From the NCBI GenBank assembly GCA_963718195.1, contig CAVQYQ010000003.1, forward strand, positions 432,405 to 496,404: DNA of 64,000 bases, written 5' to 3'. The DNA comes from MADRE3 sp963718195. GTDB taxonomy: Bacteria > Desulfobacterota > Desulfobulbia > Desulfobulbales > Desulfocapsaceae. Positions 17,496 through 27,289 of the stretch are shown here, piece by piece. Positions within the stretch are counted from its first letter, which is position 1. Each line of letters starts with the position of its first letter. The notes under the pieces were generated by a model that worked only from the letters and a program-made list of their open reading frames with translations, did not search any database and was not told the origin of the DNA. The translations under genes were made by a program, and so were the position numbers.

Positions 17496-19529
17496 ATGCG
17501 TATCACCAGGAAAACAATCTGTCCACTTGATTGTCCTGACACCTGCGGAATGCTGGCAACGGTTGAGGACGGCAAAGTTCTTTCCCTGACAGGCGATCCC
17601 GATCATCCCTATACCCAGGGGTTCATCTGCCGCAAGATGAGAGGATATCCTGATCGCCTCTATTCTCCCCACCGGGTCCTGTATCCTCAACGGCGGACAG
17701 GTAGAAAGGGTGAGGGACACTTTGAGAGAATCAGTTGGGATGAGGCCTGGGGCCTGATGATTCCCCGTATGCAGGAAATCATCAGAAATTATGGCGGTTC
17801 CTCAATCCTGCCGTTCAGCTATGCCGGAAATATGGGTATGGTCAACCGGTTTGCGGGTTTTCCACTATTTCATAAAATGGGTGCCCTGCAGTCGAAGCTG
17901 ACCATCTGCGCGGCCGCTGCCAACGGCGGATGGCAGATGATCTGCGGCGATGGGGGGGGCAGCCCGCCGTCGGTGGCTGAAGAATCAAACTTGATTATTG
18001 CCTGGGGCATAAATATTCGGGTCAGTAATGTGCATTTCTGGCAGTATGTGAAAAAAGCCAGGAAGGCAGGTGGCAAGCTGCTGGTCATTGATCCGTATCG
18101 AAATGATACCGCCCGGGTTGCAGACGACTATATCCAGGTTCATCCCGGCGGAGATGTGGCACTGGCACTGGGCGTTTTAAAAGTTCTGATCGAGCGCCAG
18201 TGGCTTGACCAACCGTTTATCGACTCGGAAAGTGAAGGGTTTGAGCAATTGGCCGAGTATGTTCGTCAGCTGCCGATATCCCGTCTTGAAAAGGACAGCG
18301 GTATCATGTTTGAGCAGATCTGCCAGGTTGCCACACTGTTGCGGGATAATCCCAGGACATTTATACGAATCGGTGTCGGATTAACAAGGAATAGCAGAGG
18401 TGGTATGGCAGTACGGGCAATCGTCTCACTGGCGGCGGCCTGCGGCCTCTTTGATGGGCAACCGGGACGCGGGGTGCTGCTTTTTTCCGGTGCCTTCAGC
18501 GGCGATCAGACAAAATTGACGTTCCCTGAGCTGGCTGAAAAACCGAGTCGATCAGTTAACATGATTCACCTGGGGCAGCACCTGACAGCAACCGACCCGG
18601 CGGTGAAATCGCTGATCGTCTACAATGCCAATCCCGTCAGCGTCGCCCCCGACGGATCGTCAGTAAGAAATGGTCTTCTCCGGGAGGACCTGTTTACCGT
18701 TGTCCATGAGCAGGTGATGTCGCCGACAGCCCGATTCGCCGATCTGCTGTTGCCGGCAACGACATTTCTTGAAAATAGGGATCTGTATACCAGTTATGGA
18801 CACTTTTATCTTGGCACTGCAAAACCGGTGGTTGAACCCCTGGGCGAAGCGATGAGCAATTTTGATTTTTTCCAGTCATTTGCCAGAAAAATGGGCTATG
18901 ATGACCCTCCTTTTCGCCAGTCTCTTGACCAGCGGCTCAACTCGTATCTGTCTACCATCGCAGGATTTGAAGAGAGCTTTACGGTTGAGGAGTACAAGGA
19001 TGGAGACTATGTCGCCTCACAATATAACAGTCTGGCCGGCCCGGTCCTCAAACGTAAAAATAGTCATATCCGCTTCGTAAACAATGATGATCCGACAATG
19101 GCTCCCCATGCCTGTTTGCTTGAGGCTGCTGAATTTGATCATCCGGATTTAACGTCTCGTTTTCCATATCGGCTGATTACCCCTCCCGATGATAAACTGC
19201 TTAACTCGACATTTGGTGAACAGTACGATCACCGCAAAGGGGATGTCCTTATCCATCCCGAAGACGCTGAATCGGTTGGTGTCAGAAACGGTGACGAGAT
19301 TGTCCTGCATAACTTCAGGGGCCAGACGGTGCGGGTTGCAAAACTTACCACAGATACCAGGAGAGGATTACTGGTTGCTGAAGGGATTTACTGGCAGACA
19401 GGGGCAGGTGAGGGCGGCATAAACGATCTGGTATCTCAGAAATGTTCTGATATTGGCGGTGGTGCCCTGTTCCACGAGAGCAGGGTTCAGATTTTACCAG
19501 GAGCGCGGGCAAAGGTGAAATCTGACTGA
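17496..19529 (+). CDS. Molybdopterin oxidoreductase (DMSO reductase superfamily)
   Basis: Catalytic-subunit-like Mo/W-bis-MGD enzyme, 677 aa from the ATG at 17496 (AAGAGG eight bases upstream; an ATG at 17490 is too close to it). N-terminal iron-sulphur motif CPLDCPDTCGM followed by FICRKMRG gives CX3CX3CX27C for a [4Fe-4S] cluster. The C-terminal molydopterin dinucleotide-binding domain spans about 560-670 (LIHPEDAESVGVRNGDEIVL). No twin-arginine signal is seen, so it is probably cytoplasmic. No small iron-sulphur or membrane subunit lies beside it. Substrate unknown; the group contains many uncharacterised reductases. Confidence 0.85.
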   Translation: MRITRKTICPLDCPDTCGMLATVEDGKVLSLTGDPDHPYTQGFICRKMRGYPDRLYSPHRVLYPQRRTGRKGEGHFERISWDEAWGLMIPRMQEIIRNYGGSSILPFSYAGNMGMVNRFAGFPLFHKMGALQSKLTICAAAANGGWQMICGDGGGSPPSVAEESNLIIAWGINIRVSNVHFWQYVKKARKAGGKLLVIDPYRNDTARVADDYIQVHPGGDVALALGVLKVLIERQWLDQPFIDSESEGFEQLAEYVRQLPISRLEKDSGIMFEQICQVATLLRDNPRTFIRIGVGLTRNSRGGMAVRAIVSLAAACGLFDGQPGRGVLLFSGAFSGDQTKLTFPELAEKPSRSVNMIHLGQHLTATDPAVKSLIVYNANPVSVAPDGSSVRNGLLREDLFTVVHEQVMSPTARFADLLLPATTFLENRDLYTSYGHFYLGTAKPVVEPLGEAMSNFDFFQSFARKMGYDDPPFRQSLDQRLNSYLSTIAGFEESFTVEEYKDGDYVASQYNSLAGPVLKRKNSHIRFVNNDDPTMAPHACLLEAAEFDHPDLTSRFPYRLITPPDDKLLNSTFGEQYDHRKGDVLIHPEDAESVGVRNGDEIVLHNFRGQTVRVAKLTTDTRRGLLVAEGIYWQTGAGEGGINDLVSQKCSDIGGGALFHESRVQILPGARAKVKSD

Positions 19530-19557
19530 TCTGCGCTTGCAGACTGAATGCACTCGT

Positions 19558-20166
19558 TTATTGCGGTGAAAGTGGTTGGGAAGCGGGTGGTCCTTCATCA
19601 AACCGTATATATTCGACGGTGATATGGACCGTACCCGTGCCTTCCATATCTATTTCGGTAACCTCGCCGGCGACCCATATCTGTTGTCCCGGCTCAAGGG
19701 TCTTGACTTCAGGGTAGTCCGCAAGCGTTACGGTACACACCAGGATGACCCCGAAACCACTCTCATCGACATCCAGCTGGAAAATCATTTCGCCATTGTT
19801 TTCAGTGATTTCCTGGTCTGGGAAATAGTATCCCGGCCACATTACCTTCATCGGGGGAGCAGTTTCCAGGTCGGGTTGCTCACTGTATGGATCTGCGTCG
19901 CGCAGAGCAGTGAGAACCTCTGCAGCTGTTGGGGTGAGAAAGAACGCTTCGGAGCCGATGGTTTCAGACTTCTTGGTCGGTTCGTTTTCACTCTGCTGCT
20001 TTGGAGCAATCTCACCCTCCACTACCACTGGTTCTTTCTTTTCACTCGCTTCTTTGTTATTGTCGCTCCTGTAATAAATGGTGGTGAGAACGATGAGAAT
20101 GGCGAAAACCAGCAGGGAGATCAGCAGGATGATCAGTTCGTTTTTTTTTATGACTTGCTTGGCCAT
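19558..20166 (-). CDS. Membrane-anchored protein of unknown function
   Basis: 202 aa. One N-terminal membrane helix (about residues 10-32: ELIILLISLLVFAILIVLTT) leaves the rest outside. A low-complexity charged linker (35-70) leads to a folded C-terminal part whose pattern (VKTLEPGQQIWVAGEVTEID...GTVHITVEYIRF) resembles OB-fold domains of the tRNA_anti-like type; this is a visual impression only. Convergent with the molybdopterin enzyme and divergent from the nitroreductase. Confidence 0.6.
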   Translation of the reverse strand: MAKQVIKKNELIILLISLLVFAILIVLTTIYYRSDNNKEASEKKEPVVVEGEIAPKQQSENEPTKKSETIGSEAFFLTPTAAEVLTALRDADPYSEQPDLETAPPMKVMWPGYYFPDQEITENNGEMIFQLDVDESGFGVILVCTVTLADYPEVKTLEPGQQIWVAGEVTEIDMEGTGTVHITVEYIRFDEGPPASQPLSPQ

Positions 20167-20249
20167 AGTTCGTCTGAAAAAAGAATTTAAACCGTGGTAC
20201 TGACTACGTATATTATACTTAAATAGATGAAACAGTACAGGAGTAAAAT

Positions 20250-20771
20250 ATGGACATGTATGGATTGATCAAGAGTCGTCGAAGTATCAGGAGCTACCGG
20301 GAAGCAGATGTCCCGGATGAGGTACTGCACAGAATCATTGATGCAGCAATGACAGCGCCATCGGCTGGAAACCAGCAGCCCTGGCATTTCGTTGTTGTCC
20401 GGAATCGTGCCAAAATGGCCGCCGTGCCTGACATTCACCCCTATTGCAAGATGATAACAAAGGCTCCACTTGCTGTGCTCGTCTGCGGTGATCCGGTTGG
20501 CAAAAAATGGCCGCAATTCTGGGTGCAGGACTGCAGCGCCGCCGTCCAGAACCTCCTCCTTGCAGCCCGTGCAGAAGGGGTCGGAACTGTCTGGGCAGGA
20601 GTGTACCCCCTGGAGGAGCGGATTGACGGGTGCCGCAAAATCTTTTCGATTCCTGATCACATAATACCATTTGCCATAATTCCGATGGGCTGGCCGAAGG
20701 ATAAAGATGCGTTTAAGGAAAAGAGCAGGTATCGGCATGAACTGGTTCATCAGGACCAGTTTGGAGAATAG
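20250..20771 (+). CDS. Nitroreductase-family protein
   Basis: FMN-dependent nitroreductase fold, 173 aa. The N-terminal IKSRRSIRSYREADVPDEVL and the FMN-binding TAPSAGNQQPWHFVVV are characteristic, as is the C-terminal AIIPMGWPKD. The size fits the small, homodimeric NfsB/Frm2-like group. Preceded by AGGAGT at about 20239. Substrate unknown; many act as general flavin reductases. Confidence 0.88.
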   Translation: MDMYGLIKSRRSIRSYREADVPDEVLHRIIDAAMTAPSAGNQQPWHFVVVRNRAKMAAVPDIHPYCKMITKAPLAVLVCGDPVGKKWPQFWVQDCSAAVQNLLLAARAEGVGTVWAGVYPLEERIDGCRKIFSIPDHIIPFAIIPMGWPKDKDAFKEKSRYRHELVHQDQFGE

Positions 20772-20859
20772 ATCCGAACCCATTGTCAAGCTGGAGCCAG
20801 CAGCACAAAGAGATTTTGGGTAACTGGCTGGTTGTGTAAATACATCTCAAGGCAACAGG

Positions 20860-20885
20860 GCCGATACAGAAACAAACGTGTCGGC
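20860..20885 (-). terminator. Hairpin downstream of the liv operon
   Basis: GCCGATAC / GTGTCGGC, an 8-bp stem with one G-U pair and a 10-nt loop, lies 20 bp after the livF stop. No T run follows on the minus strand, so rho-independent termination is uncertain. Confidence 0.35.
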
Positions 20886-20904
20886 TCTGTCGGAAGTGAT
20901 GTGT

Positions 20905-21618
20905 TCAGGCACCCAAATAGGCCTTTTTCACCTCGGGATCATCAAGCAGACTGGACGCCTCTCCCTGGAGTATCAGGTGCCCATGCTCAAGTACATACCC
21001 TCGTTGTGCAAACTTGAGTGCCAACCGTGCATTCTGTTCCACCAGCAGGATGGTCGTGCCCTGGCGGTTAATCTCCCTGAGCGCATCAAACATATCGAGC
21101 ATCAGCAGCGGTGCAAGCCCCATTGACGGCTCATCGAGGATCATGATCTTCCTGCCGCTCATATAGGCCCGGCCTACTGCAAGCATCTGTTGCTCACCGC
21201 CGCTCAATGTTCCCGCCAGCTGGTCTTTGCGTTCTTCCAGTCGCGGGAACAGGTCAAAAACCCATTTTTTATCGGTATTTATTTCGTCGCTATCTTTACG
21301 GGCAAACGTTGCCAGCTTCAGATTTTCCGTCACCGTAAGATTGCCAAAGATCATCCTGCCTTCAGGAACATGGGAGATACCAAGTTTGGAGACAACCTTG
21401 TCGGTGTTATATTTCAATATATCTTCACCCATGAACTCGATCTTTGAGCCCGGATCCGATGGAATCATCCGGGAAATGGCCCGCAAGGTCGTACTTTTTC
21501 CGGCACCGTTGGCCCCGATAATGGTGACGATTTCGCCTTGCTCGACTGAAAAGCTGATTCCGTGCAATGCCTTTATCTTACCGTAGGAAACGGCTAAATT
21601 TTCGACTGTCAGCTGCAT
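20905..21618 (-). CDS. livF: Branched-chain amino acid ABC transporter ATP-binding protein LivF
   Basis: ATPase of the HAAT-family importer, 237 aa. Walker A GANGAGKST, signature LSGGEQQMLAVGRA, Walker B IMILDEPSMGLAP. ATG overlaps the livG stop (TGATG). Last gene of the operon. Works with LivG as the ATPase pair on LivH/LivM. Confidence 0.92.
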   Translation of the reverse strand: MQLTVENLAVSYGKIKALHGISFSVEQGEIVTIIGANGAGKSTTLRAISRMIPSDPGSKIEFMGEDILKYNTDKVVSKLGISHVPEGRMIFGNLTVTENLKLATFARKDSDEINTDKKWVFDLFPRLEERKDQLAGTLSGGEQQMLAVGRAYMSGRKIMILDEPSMGLAPLLMLDMFDALREINRQGTTILLVEQNARLALKFAQRGYVLEHGHLILQGEASSLLDDPEVKKAYLGA

Positions 21619-22391
21619 CAGTGAAGGTCCTCCTTGCCCAGGTATGCTTCAATTACTTCAGGATTATTCTGGATTTCATGCGGGGGCCCTTCCGCGATAA
21701 CCTCACCAAATACCAGGGTTTGAATAGATTCGCATAAATCCATGACAAATTTCATGCGATGTTCAATCATGAAAATTGCCACGCCGAAATCGCTATGTAC
21801 CTGCCGGATGATTTCAATCATCCGAACCAGTTCATCCGGGGTCATTCCGGCCGTTGGTTCATCAAGAAAGAGAATCTTCGGGTTCGTGGCCATGGCGCGG
21901 GCCATCTCCACACGGCGCTGGGCACCATAGGGCAGATTACCGATAATATGGTCTGCAAACTGCTTAACATCAAATATTTCTAGCAGTTTCATGGAATTTT
22001 CTATGATTTCATCTTCCTGTTTTCGGGCGGAAGGAGTACCGAAAAATGCATCAAACAGGCCATAGGTAAGCTGGGAGTAATGGGCCATACGAATATGGTC
22101 CAGTACGGTCATGTGGCGCCACAATGCCAGGTTCTGAAAGGTCCTGCCTAATCCACTTGCAGCGATCCGGTGGGTTTCAACCCCTTTGATGTTACGCCCT
22201 TCAAGCTCAATAATTCCTTCTGTCGGGGTGTATACTCCGGTAATAAGGTTGAATACCGTCGTTTTTCCCGCACCGTTGGGGCCAATTAAACCACAGATCT
22301 GACCTTGTTCAATATTCAAGTTGAAGTCATTGACCGCACGCAGACCACCAAAAAAATGGGTCATTCCTTTTACTTTGAGCAGCGATGCCAT
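21618..22391 (-). CDS. livG: Branched-chain amino acid ABC transporter ATP-binding protein LivG
   Basis: Second ATPase, 257 aa. Walker A GPNGAGKTT, degenerate signature NLPYGAQRRVEMARA and Walker B ILFLDEPTAGMTP, as is normal for LivG. C-terminal EAYLGKEDLH carries the family YLG motif. Start overlaps the livM stop (TAATG). Confidence 0.92.
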   Translation of the reverse strand: MASLLKVKGMTHFFGGLRAVNDFNLNIEQGQICGLIGPNGAGKTTVFNLITGVYTPTEGIIELEGRNIKGVETHRIAASGLGRTFQNLALWRHMTVLDHIRMAHYSQLTYGLFDAFFGTPSARKQEDEIIENSMKLLEIFDVKQFADHIIGNLPYGAQRRVEMARAMATNPKILFLDEPTAGMTPDELVRMIEIIRQVHSDFGVAIFMIEHRMKFVMDLCESIQTLVFGEVIAEGPPHEIQNNPEVIEAYLGKEDLH

Positions 22392-23668
22392 TATTCAACT
22401 CCTTCAGCACGATTTTTATTTTTCGGGCGCATGATCTTTTTTACGTCGATTTCGGTAAAAGAGATGAGTCCATGTGGCCTGAAAATCATGACCAGTATCA
22501 GGATGAGCGGGATAATGATCCATTTAAACAGCTCCAGCGGTCTCAGTGCCTCGCCGAGAACACTGATACTGACGGCCCCGACAATAGAACCATAGATCGA
22601 GTTGAGTCCGCCAAAGTAGACCATGGCCAATATTTCCGCGAGCTTCTGAAGGCCGAACGAGCTCGGGTTGACAAAACGCAGCACGTGGGCAAATAGCCCT
22701 CCGGCAACCCCCGCCCAGAAAGCACCGAACATAAATGCCACGATTTTTGTTTTTCTGGTATTTATCGTCATTGAGTTGGCGGCCTGCTCATTGTCACGCA
22801 CCGTATTGAGTGCCTTGCCCATGATTGAAGTGGTAAAGTTGTGGATGACCCATATACAGATTGCTGTCCAGGCAAATACAACCGGCAGCGTTGCATAACT
22901 TGGCTGGCTGCTCATGCCCCTTGGCCCACCAAGTATCTCGAGGTTCTCGACGGCACTCTTAACGATAAAAAGAAAGGCAAGTGAGATGATCGCCAGGTAA
23001 TCACCCCTGGTTCGAAATGACGGAATGGCCACAATAAGAGAACCAAGAGCGGCAACGATACCTCCGAGGATAAGTACCAGCGGAAAGCACCATGGGCCAA
23101 GTGCCGGTGGCAGCAGTGCCTCCCCAAACATCTTGTCATTGGTGAACAGCAGCAGGGTGAGCGTCGACGACGCATAGGCGCCAAGGGCCATAAAACCAGG
23201 GTGAGAACAGGAAAACTCGCCCTGGTAACCGTTGATGATATTTAAGCTGATGGTAAGGATAATGGATATCAGCGTGAATTTTATTACGATGATACGATAA
23301 TCATTTATGCCCGCCCACATGTGCAGGATAGCATAAAAGGCAATGAGATGGACAAGGGTTGCGACCCACACCGGTGTCTTCTCGAGGAATGTGGCTACCC
23401 TGTTCATGACCGGTTCAGATAACCGCGCCACGAGGCAGACGGGAAGTATATAGATGAGGATGTCGTACCCGAGTGCACTGGGAATTAAAACGGGCTCCTT
23501 CAGCATGAATAAGGTTCCGAAGAGAACCGGTATTTTGGGCAGGTAGAGATAATATGAAACCAGGTCTCCAAGGTAGTATTCAGCCAACACTGCTGCGAAT
23601 ACACCGAGGAGCCAGCCAGCCATCGGAACACCAGAGAACATAGAAATGATCTTTTTTAGTAATTTCAT
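22391..23668 (-). CDS. livM: Branched-chain amino acid ABC transporter permease LivM
   Basis: Membrane permease, 425 aa. The core from about residue 130 carries LivM motifs such as NIINGYQGEFSCSHPGFMALGAY and IPSFRTRGDYLAIISLAF. An N-terminal extension of about 120 residues with several hydrophobic stretches precedes it, as in E. coli-type long LivM. 46-bp gap to livH upstream. Confidence 0.9.
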   Translation of the reverse strand: MKLLKKIISMFSGVPMAGWLLGVFAAVLAEYYLGDLVSYYLYLPKIPVLFGTLFMLKEPVLIPSALGYDILIYILPVCLVARLSEPVMNRVATFLEKTPVWVATLVHLIAFYAILHMWAGINDYRIIVIKFTLISIILTISLNIINGYQGEFSCSHPGFMALGAYASSTLTLLLFTNDKMFGEALLPPALGPWCFPLVLILGGIVAALGSLIVAIPSFRTRGDYLAIISLAFLFIVKSAVENLEILGGPRGMSSQPSYATLPVVFAWTAICIWVIHNFTTSIMGKALNTVRDNEQAANSMTINTRKTKIVAFMFGAFWAGVAGGLFAHVLRFVNPSSFGLQKLAEILAMVYFGGLNSIYGSIVGAVSISVLGEALRPLELFKWIIIPLILILVMIFRPHGLISFTEIDVKKIMRPKNKNRAEGVE

Positions 23669-23714
23669 CTAAATTTCCAATGTATATTGTTAGGGGCGGT
23701 CTGCTGCTCCTGAA

Positions 23715-24632
23715 TTAAAGTCTTAACTGGGTGCTGTGGGTCATACCAAAGAAGCCCCGCGGTCTGAACGTCAGGATAATGAGTATGATGGAGTAGGCGA
23801 TCAGGTCACGGAACGTTGAGGGGAAGACCATTGCCACGAAAATCTCTATGAAACCAAGCAGGTAGCCGGCCATGGCCGCTCCCATGATTGACCCGCGGCC
23901 GCCAAGAATTGCGGCAACGAACGCTTTCCAGCCAAGCAGTATTCCCATATAGGGATCAAGGATCGGGTAGGCCTGACCATAGAGTATACCCGCAACAGAA
24001 GCAAGTCCGGCTCCAATTGCAAAGGTCAGCGGGGCGATCACATTAATTGATACACCCATCAGCGGCACAGCGAGAAAATCATAGGACATGGCACGCATTG
24101 CCATCCCCCATTTTGTTTTCTGGATAAAGAGGTGCAGCCCGAGCATCAGGATCAGTGAAATAACGATGATCATCACCTTTACGTTGGTGAAATAGATACC
24201 GCCGACATTGTAAGAAACAGATTCGATCAGGGCTGGAAAGCTGAAGCGTTGCGCACCGAGAATGATAAGGGTTCCGGTTTCAAAAATGATTCCTATCATA
24301 AGACCGGTAATGGCTGCGGATGCCCGGGGTGCACCGCGCAGCGGACGGTATCCGACCACCTCGACAAAGACACCGATAAATGATGCAAGAAACATGGTAG
24401 TGACCACAACCAGGACAAAGATCATCCAGCTGGGCATAAAGGCGGAGCAGAGGGCCAGGAGCAGGGTCGCGATACCGAGACCGATATAGGTGCCGACCAT
24501 GAAGATATCTCCATGGGCGAAGTTGAACAGCATGAGGACTCCGTAGACCATTGAATAACCAATTGAGATAACGGCGTAAAAACTTCCCCACTGCAGTGCG
24601 TTGATCAGGTTCTGAAGAAAATATTCCATCAC
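23715..24632 (-). CDS. livH: Branched-chain amino acid ABC transporter permease LivH
   Basis: Membrane permease, 305 aa, about eight hydrophobic segments. The N-terminal LINALQWGSFYAVISIGYSMVYGVLMLFNFAHGD and GRGSIMGAAMAGYLLGFIE are LivH hallmarks. It forms the channel with LivM. It lies 212 bp downstream of the binding-protein gene, with a strong hairpin in the gap. Confidence 0.92.
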   Translation of the reverse strand: MMEYFLQNLINALQWGSFYAVISIGYSMVYGVLMLFNFAHGDIFMVGTYIGLGIATLLLALCSAFMPSWMIFVLVVVTTMFLASFIGVFVEVVGYRPLRGAPRASAAITGLMIGIIFETGTLIILGAQRFSFPALIESVSYNVGGIYFTNVKVMIIVISLILMLGLHLFIQKTKWGMAMRAMSYDFLAVPLMGVSINVIAPLTFAIGAGLASVAGILYGQAYPILDPYMGILLGWKAFVAAILGGRGSIMGAAMAGYLLGFIEIFVAMVFPSTFRDLIAYSIILIILTFRPRGFFGMTHSTQLRL

Positions 24633-24765
24633 GCAGCTCCTGTTTTATCGGAATATAAAAAGGATAGAAATTCGGATTTTCCTGTTTAGGCATCTTTGAT
24701 GTCTGTCCACAAGCGGTCAAGGCTCACCCTGACTCGACTGTAAACAACCACAAAATAATGCCAAT

Positions 24766-24808
24766 AATAAACCTGGTGTGCAATCCATTGTCGCACCCCA
24801 GGTTTATT
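24766..24808 (-). terminator. Long hairpin between liv binding-protein and permease genes
   Basis: AATAAACCTGG and CCAGGTTTATT pair perfectly, and after one mismatch GTGC/GCAC extend the stem to about 16 bp with an 11-nt loop. There is no strong U run in the transcript. Probably a partial terminator or 3'-end stabiliser keeping binding-protein mRNA above permease mRNA. Confidence 0.55.
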
Positions 24809-24844
24809 AGGTATTAACGATTTTACTTACTGTAAATTAAAAGA

Positions 24845-26023
24845 TTAAGGGCATATTGATTTGTGAAATCCATACTCGCCTTTATCACTGATTTTGACGA
24901 TGACCGCGCATTTAATGGGGTCTCCCTCTTCGGTGAAGGTCATATTTCCGGTGATTCCTTCGAAGTCTTTTACTTGAGCAAGTGCATTTCGAACAGCCTG
25001 GCGATCTTTCTTGATGTTGCCAGTCAGCTTGCCGGTTCCCTCTATGGCAGTCTGAGCAAGACGAAGCGCATCCCAGGTGAGGGCTGCTACATCATCAGGT
25101 ACATAACCATATTTGGCGTTGTAGCGATCAATAAACTCTTTTGTTGCTCCCTTGGCATTTGCCGCAGCATAATGAGAACTGAAAAACTGACCGTAGCAGG
25201 CTTCACCACAAAGTTTAACGGTCTCTGTTGATCCCCAGCTGTCACTACCCACGATCGGTCCTTTCCAGCCAAGATCTTTTGCCTGTTGAACAATCAAGGG
25301 AACTTCGTTGTAGTATTGAGGGGTGAAAAGGACTTCTGCACCTGAACGGATGATTTTCGTCAACTGAGAGCTGAAATCCGTGTCCTTGGTTGTGAAACTT
25401 TCATAGGCGACGACGGCGCCTGCTCCATTTTTCTCCTCCCAGGCCGCTTTGAAAACTTCTGCAAGTCCTTTCGGGTAGTCGCTGGCAACATCGTAGAGCA
25501 CAGCAGCCTTGGTAAAACCGAACTCATCGGCTATAAAGTTGGCCAGGACCGGACCCTGGAAGGGGTCGAGAAAGCAGCCACGAAAAACGTAGGGGCGATC
25601 AGTTGTTGTTGCAGGGTTTGTAGACCAGGGGCTGATCATCGGTGTTTCGTAGTTGTTAGCCACATCGCCAGCCGGTACGGCCTGACTTGAAGCCTGTGGC
25701 CCGATAATGATCATGACATCGTCCTGGGTAATCATCTTGGTATTAACCTTTACCGCAGATTCAGCTTTGGACTCATTGTCTTCAACAATGATTTCAACCG
25801 GGTATTTTTCCCCGCCGACCTCGATGCCACCTGCTTTCTGAACGTCTTCAAGCCACATCTCGGCAGCATACTTGCTTCCTTCACCAACTTTTGGAATATC
25901 ACCCGTCATCGGTGCGTTGATACCAACCTTGATGGTCGTTTTTCTGCCCAGGCTCCACGCGGCTGTTGAAAAAGATAGCGCGATAACGCAGGACACCATC
26001 AGAAGATAAATCATCTTTCTCAT
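24845..26023 (-). CDS. Branched-chain amino acid-type ABC transporter substrate-binding protein
   Basis: Periplasmic leucine/isoleucine/valine-binding family protein, 392 aa. N-terminal signal peptide of about 25 residues, then TTIKVGINAPMTGDIPKVGEG and IIGPQASSQAVPAGDVANN, the usual ligand-binding loops. First gene of the cassette, with GAGGAGGCC before the ATG. LivJ/LivK-like proteins bind amino acids, but relatives bind amides or urea, so the true ligand is not certain. Confidence 0.88.
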   Translation of the reverse strand: MRKMIYLLMVSCVIALSFSTAAWSLGRKTTIKVGINAPMTGDIPKVGEGSKYAAEMWLEDVQKAGGIEVGGEKYPVEIIVEDNESKAESAVKVNTKMITQDDVMIIIGPQASSQAVPAGDVANNYETPMISPWSTNPATTTDRPYVFRGCFLDPFQGPVLANFIADEFGFTKAAVLYDVASDYPKGLAEVFKAAWEEKNGAGAVVAYESFTTKDTDFSSQLTKIIRSGAEVLFTPQYYNEVPLIVQQAKDLGWKGPIVGSDSWGSTETVKLCGEACYGQFFSSHYAAANAKGATKEFIDRYNAKYGYVPDDVAALTWDALRLAQTAIEGTGKLTGNIKKDRQAVRNALAQVKDFEGITGNMTFTEEGDPIKCAVIVKISDKGEYGFHKSICP

Positions 26024-26426
26024 GTTGAGGCCTCCTCTTGGATTAATTGTTCAGCTCTCAGCCAGTTAGTACATCTCCAATGGGTCCTGGAAGCGATAAT
26101 TCCGCATGTAAATCGTTCAGTATCGACGAATACTGAATAAGGGGAAATGGACACAGTGCCCATTGAACAACAAAAAATGAAAACTCCCAGGTCTAAAGAG
26201 CTTTAAATGATGATGAAATCGGTAACACAGCTGAGCGGGGAAGACAATGAAAAATAGATAATAATTAAAAGGAAATATAAAAAAAATAGATTGTTTGTTT
26301 ACAAGATATTGATTTTATTAGAGTTGGTCTAGTAACTCGATATTTGAGCCGTAACTGTTCGATTTTTTACAAAATTGTGATATCAGTGTGGAAATTGTCG
26401 TCATCTGACGAAAGTGTGGGTATGCG
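26024..26426. other. Divergent intergenic region with candidate operator
   Basis: 403 bp between the divergent liv binding-protein and CinA-like genes. A perfect 8-bp inverted repeat, TTCAGTAT-N6-ATACTGAA, lies at 26116-26137, about 95 bp upstream of the liv start, and could bind a dimeric regulator. The part nearer the CinA-like gene (26240-26380) is AT rich. No gene seen. Confidence 0.45.
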
Positions 26427-27194
26427 GTGAAGAAAGAGAAGATCTTGATGGTAGGACTTACGATTATTGGCGACGAGATTTTATCAGGACGAAGAGTTGA
26501 TAAACATTTCAGTCACGCCATAGACTATTTTCAGGAGTTGGGGATCGATATCGGTTGGGCTGCCTATCTTGGTGACGATGCAGCGTCTCTGGCCGACCAC
26601 TTTCGCAGGGTAAGGGAGAGTAACGACGTCACCTTTTCGTTTGGTGGGATCGGTGCTACACCTGATGATGTGACCCGGCAGGCAATGGCCGTCGCTCACG
26701 ATGTTACAATAATTCGTCATCCTCAAGCCGCGGCACTTATAGAAAAACGATTCGGAGATGGTGCATACCCCAATCGTATTCTGATGGCAGACCTCCCTGA
26801 TGGTGCCCGTCTCATTCCCAACGAATTTAACAAGATACCTGGTTTTTCATTATCAAATATTCATTGTCTGCCCGGCTTTCCGGAGATGGCCTGGCCGATG
26901 ATGGACTGGGTGATCCGGTCGCATTATATTCTCCCTGATAAGCGAGGCCTGACGTGCTATTCTTTTGTTGTCAAAAACGTGCGTGAGAGCGAGCTGATCA
27001 CCATGCTCGAATCAGTGCAGCAACAATTTCCAGCTGTTAAAATATCGAGTCTGCCGCGTTTTCCCGCCGAGGGGCTTTGGCAAACAGAACTTGGTGTGCG
27101 CGGTGAGAAATCACTTGCCCTGCAGGCTGTGAATCTGCTGAAAATGCGTATTCTTGAAAACGGATACGAGGTCTCACAAAAAGAGAATTGTTGA
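26427..27194 (+). CDS. CinA N-terminal-like / MoaB-fold molybdopterin-binding protein
   Basis: 255 aa with the COG1058 domain: VGLTIIGDEILSGRRVDKH at the start and TFSFGGIGATPDDVTRQAMA, the GGxGxTxDD signature of MoaB/MogA/CinA folds. It lacks the C-terminal nicotinamide-mononucleotide deamidase domain of full CinA. Related proteins bind molybdopterin or cleave ADP-ribose; its role is not certain. GTG start at 26427. Its end overlaps possible starts of the esterase gene, which suggests one transcript. Confidence 0.85.
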   Translation: MKKEKILMVGLTIIGDEILSGRRVDKHFSHAIDYFQELGIDIGWAAYLGDDAASLADHFRRVRESNDVTFSFGGIGATPDDVTRQAMAVAHDVTIIRHPQAAALIEKRFGDGAYPNRILMADLPDGARLIPNEFNKIPGFSLSNIHCLPGFPEMAWPMMDWVIRSHYILPDKRGLTCYSFVVKNVRESELITMLESVQQQFPAVKISSLPRFPAEGLWQTELGVRGEKSLALQAVNLLKMRILENGYEVSQKENC

Positions 27195-27289
27195 TGTTCG
27201 CTTATCTTTCCTTATCTTGTTATTTATCCAGGCGACTGGTATTGTTAAAGATTGTTTTGTTTTTATCGTTACTTCTACCCGAGGTGAGT

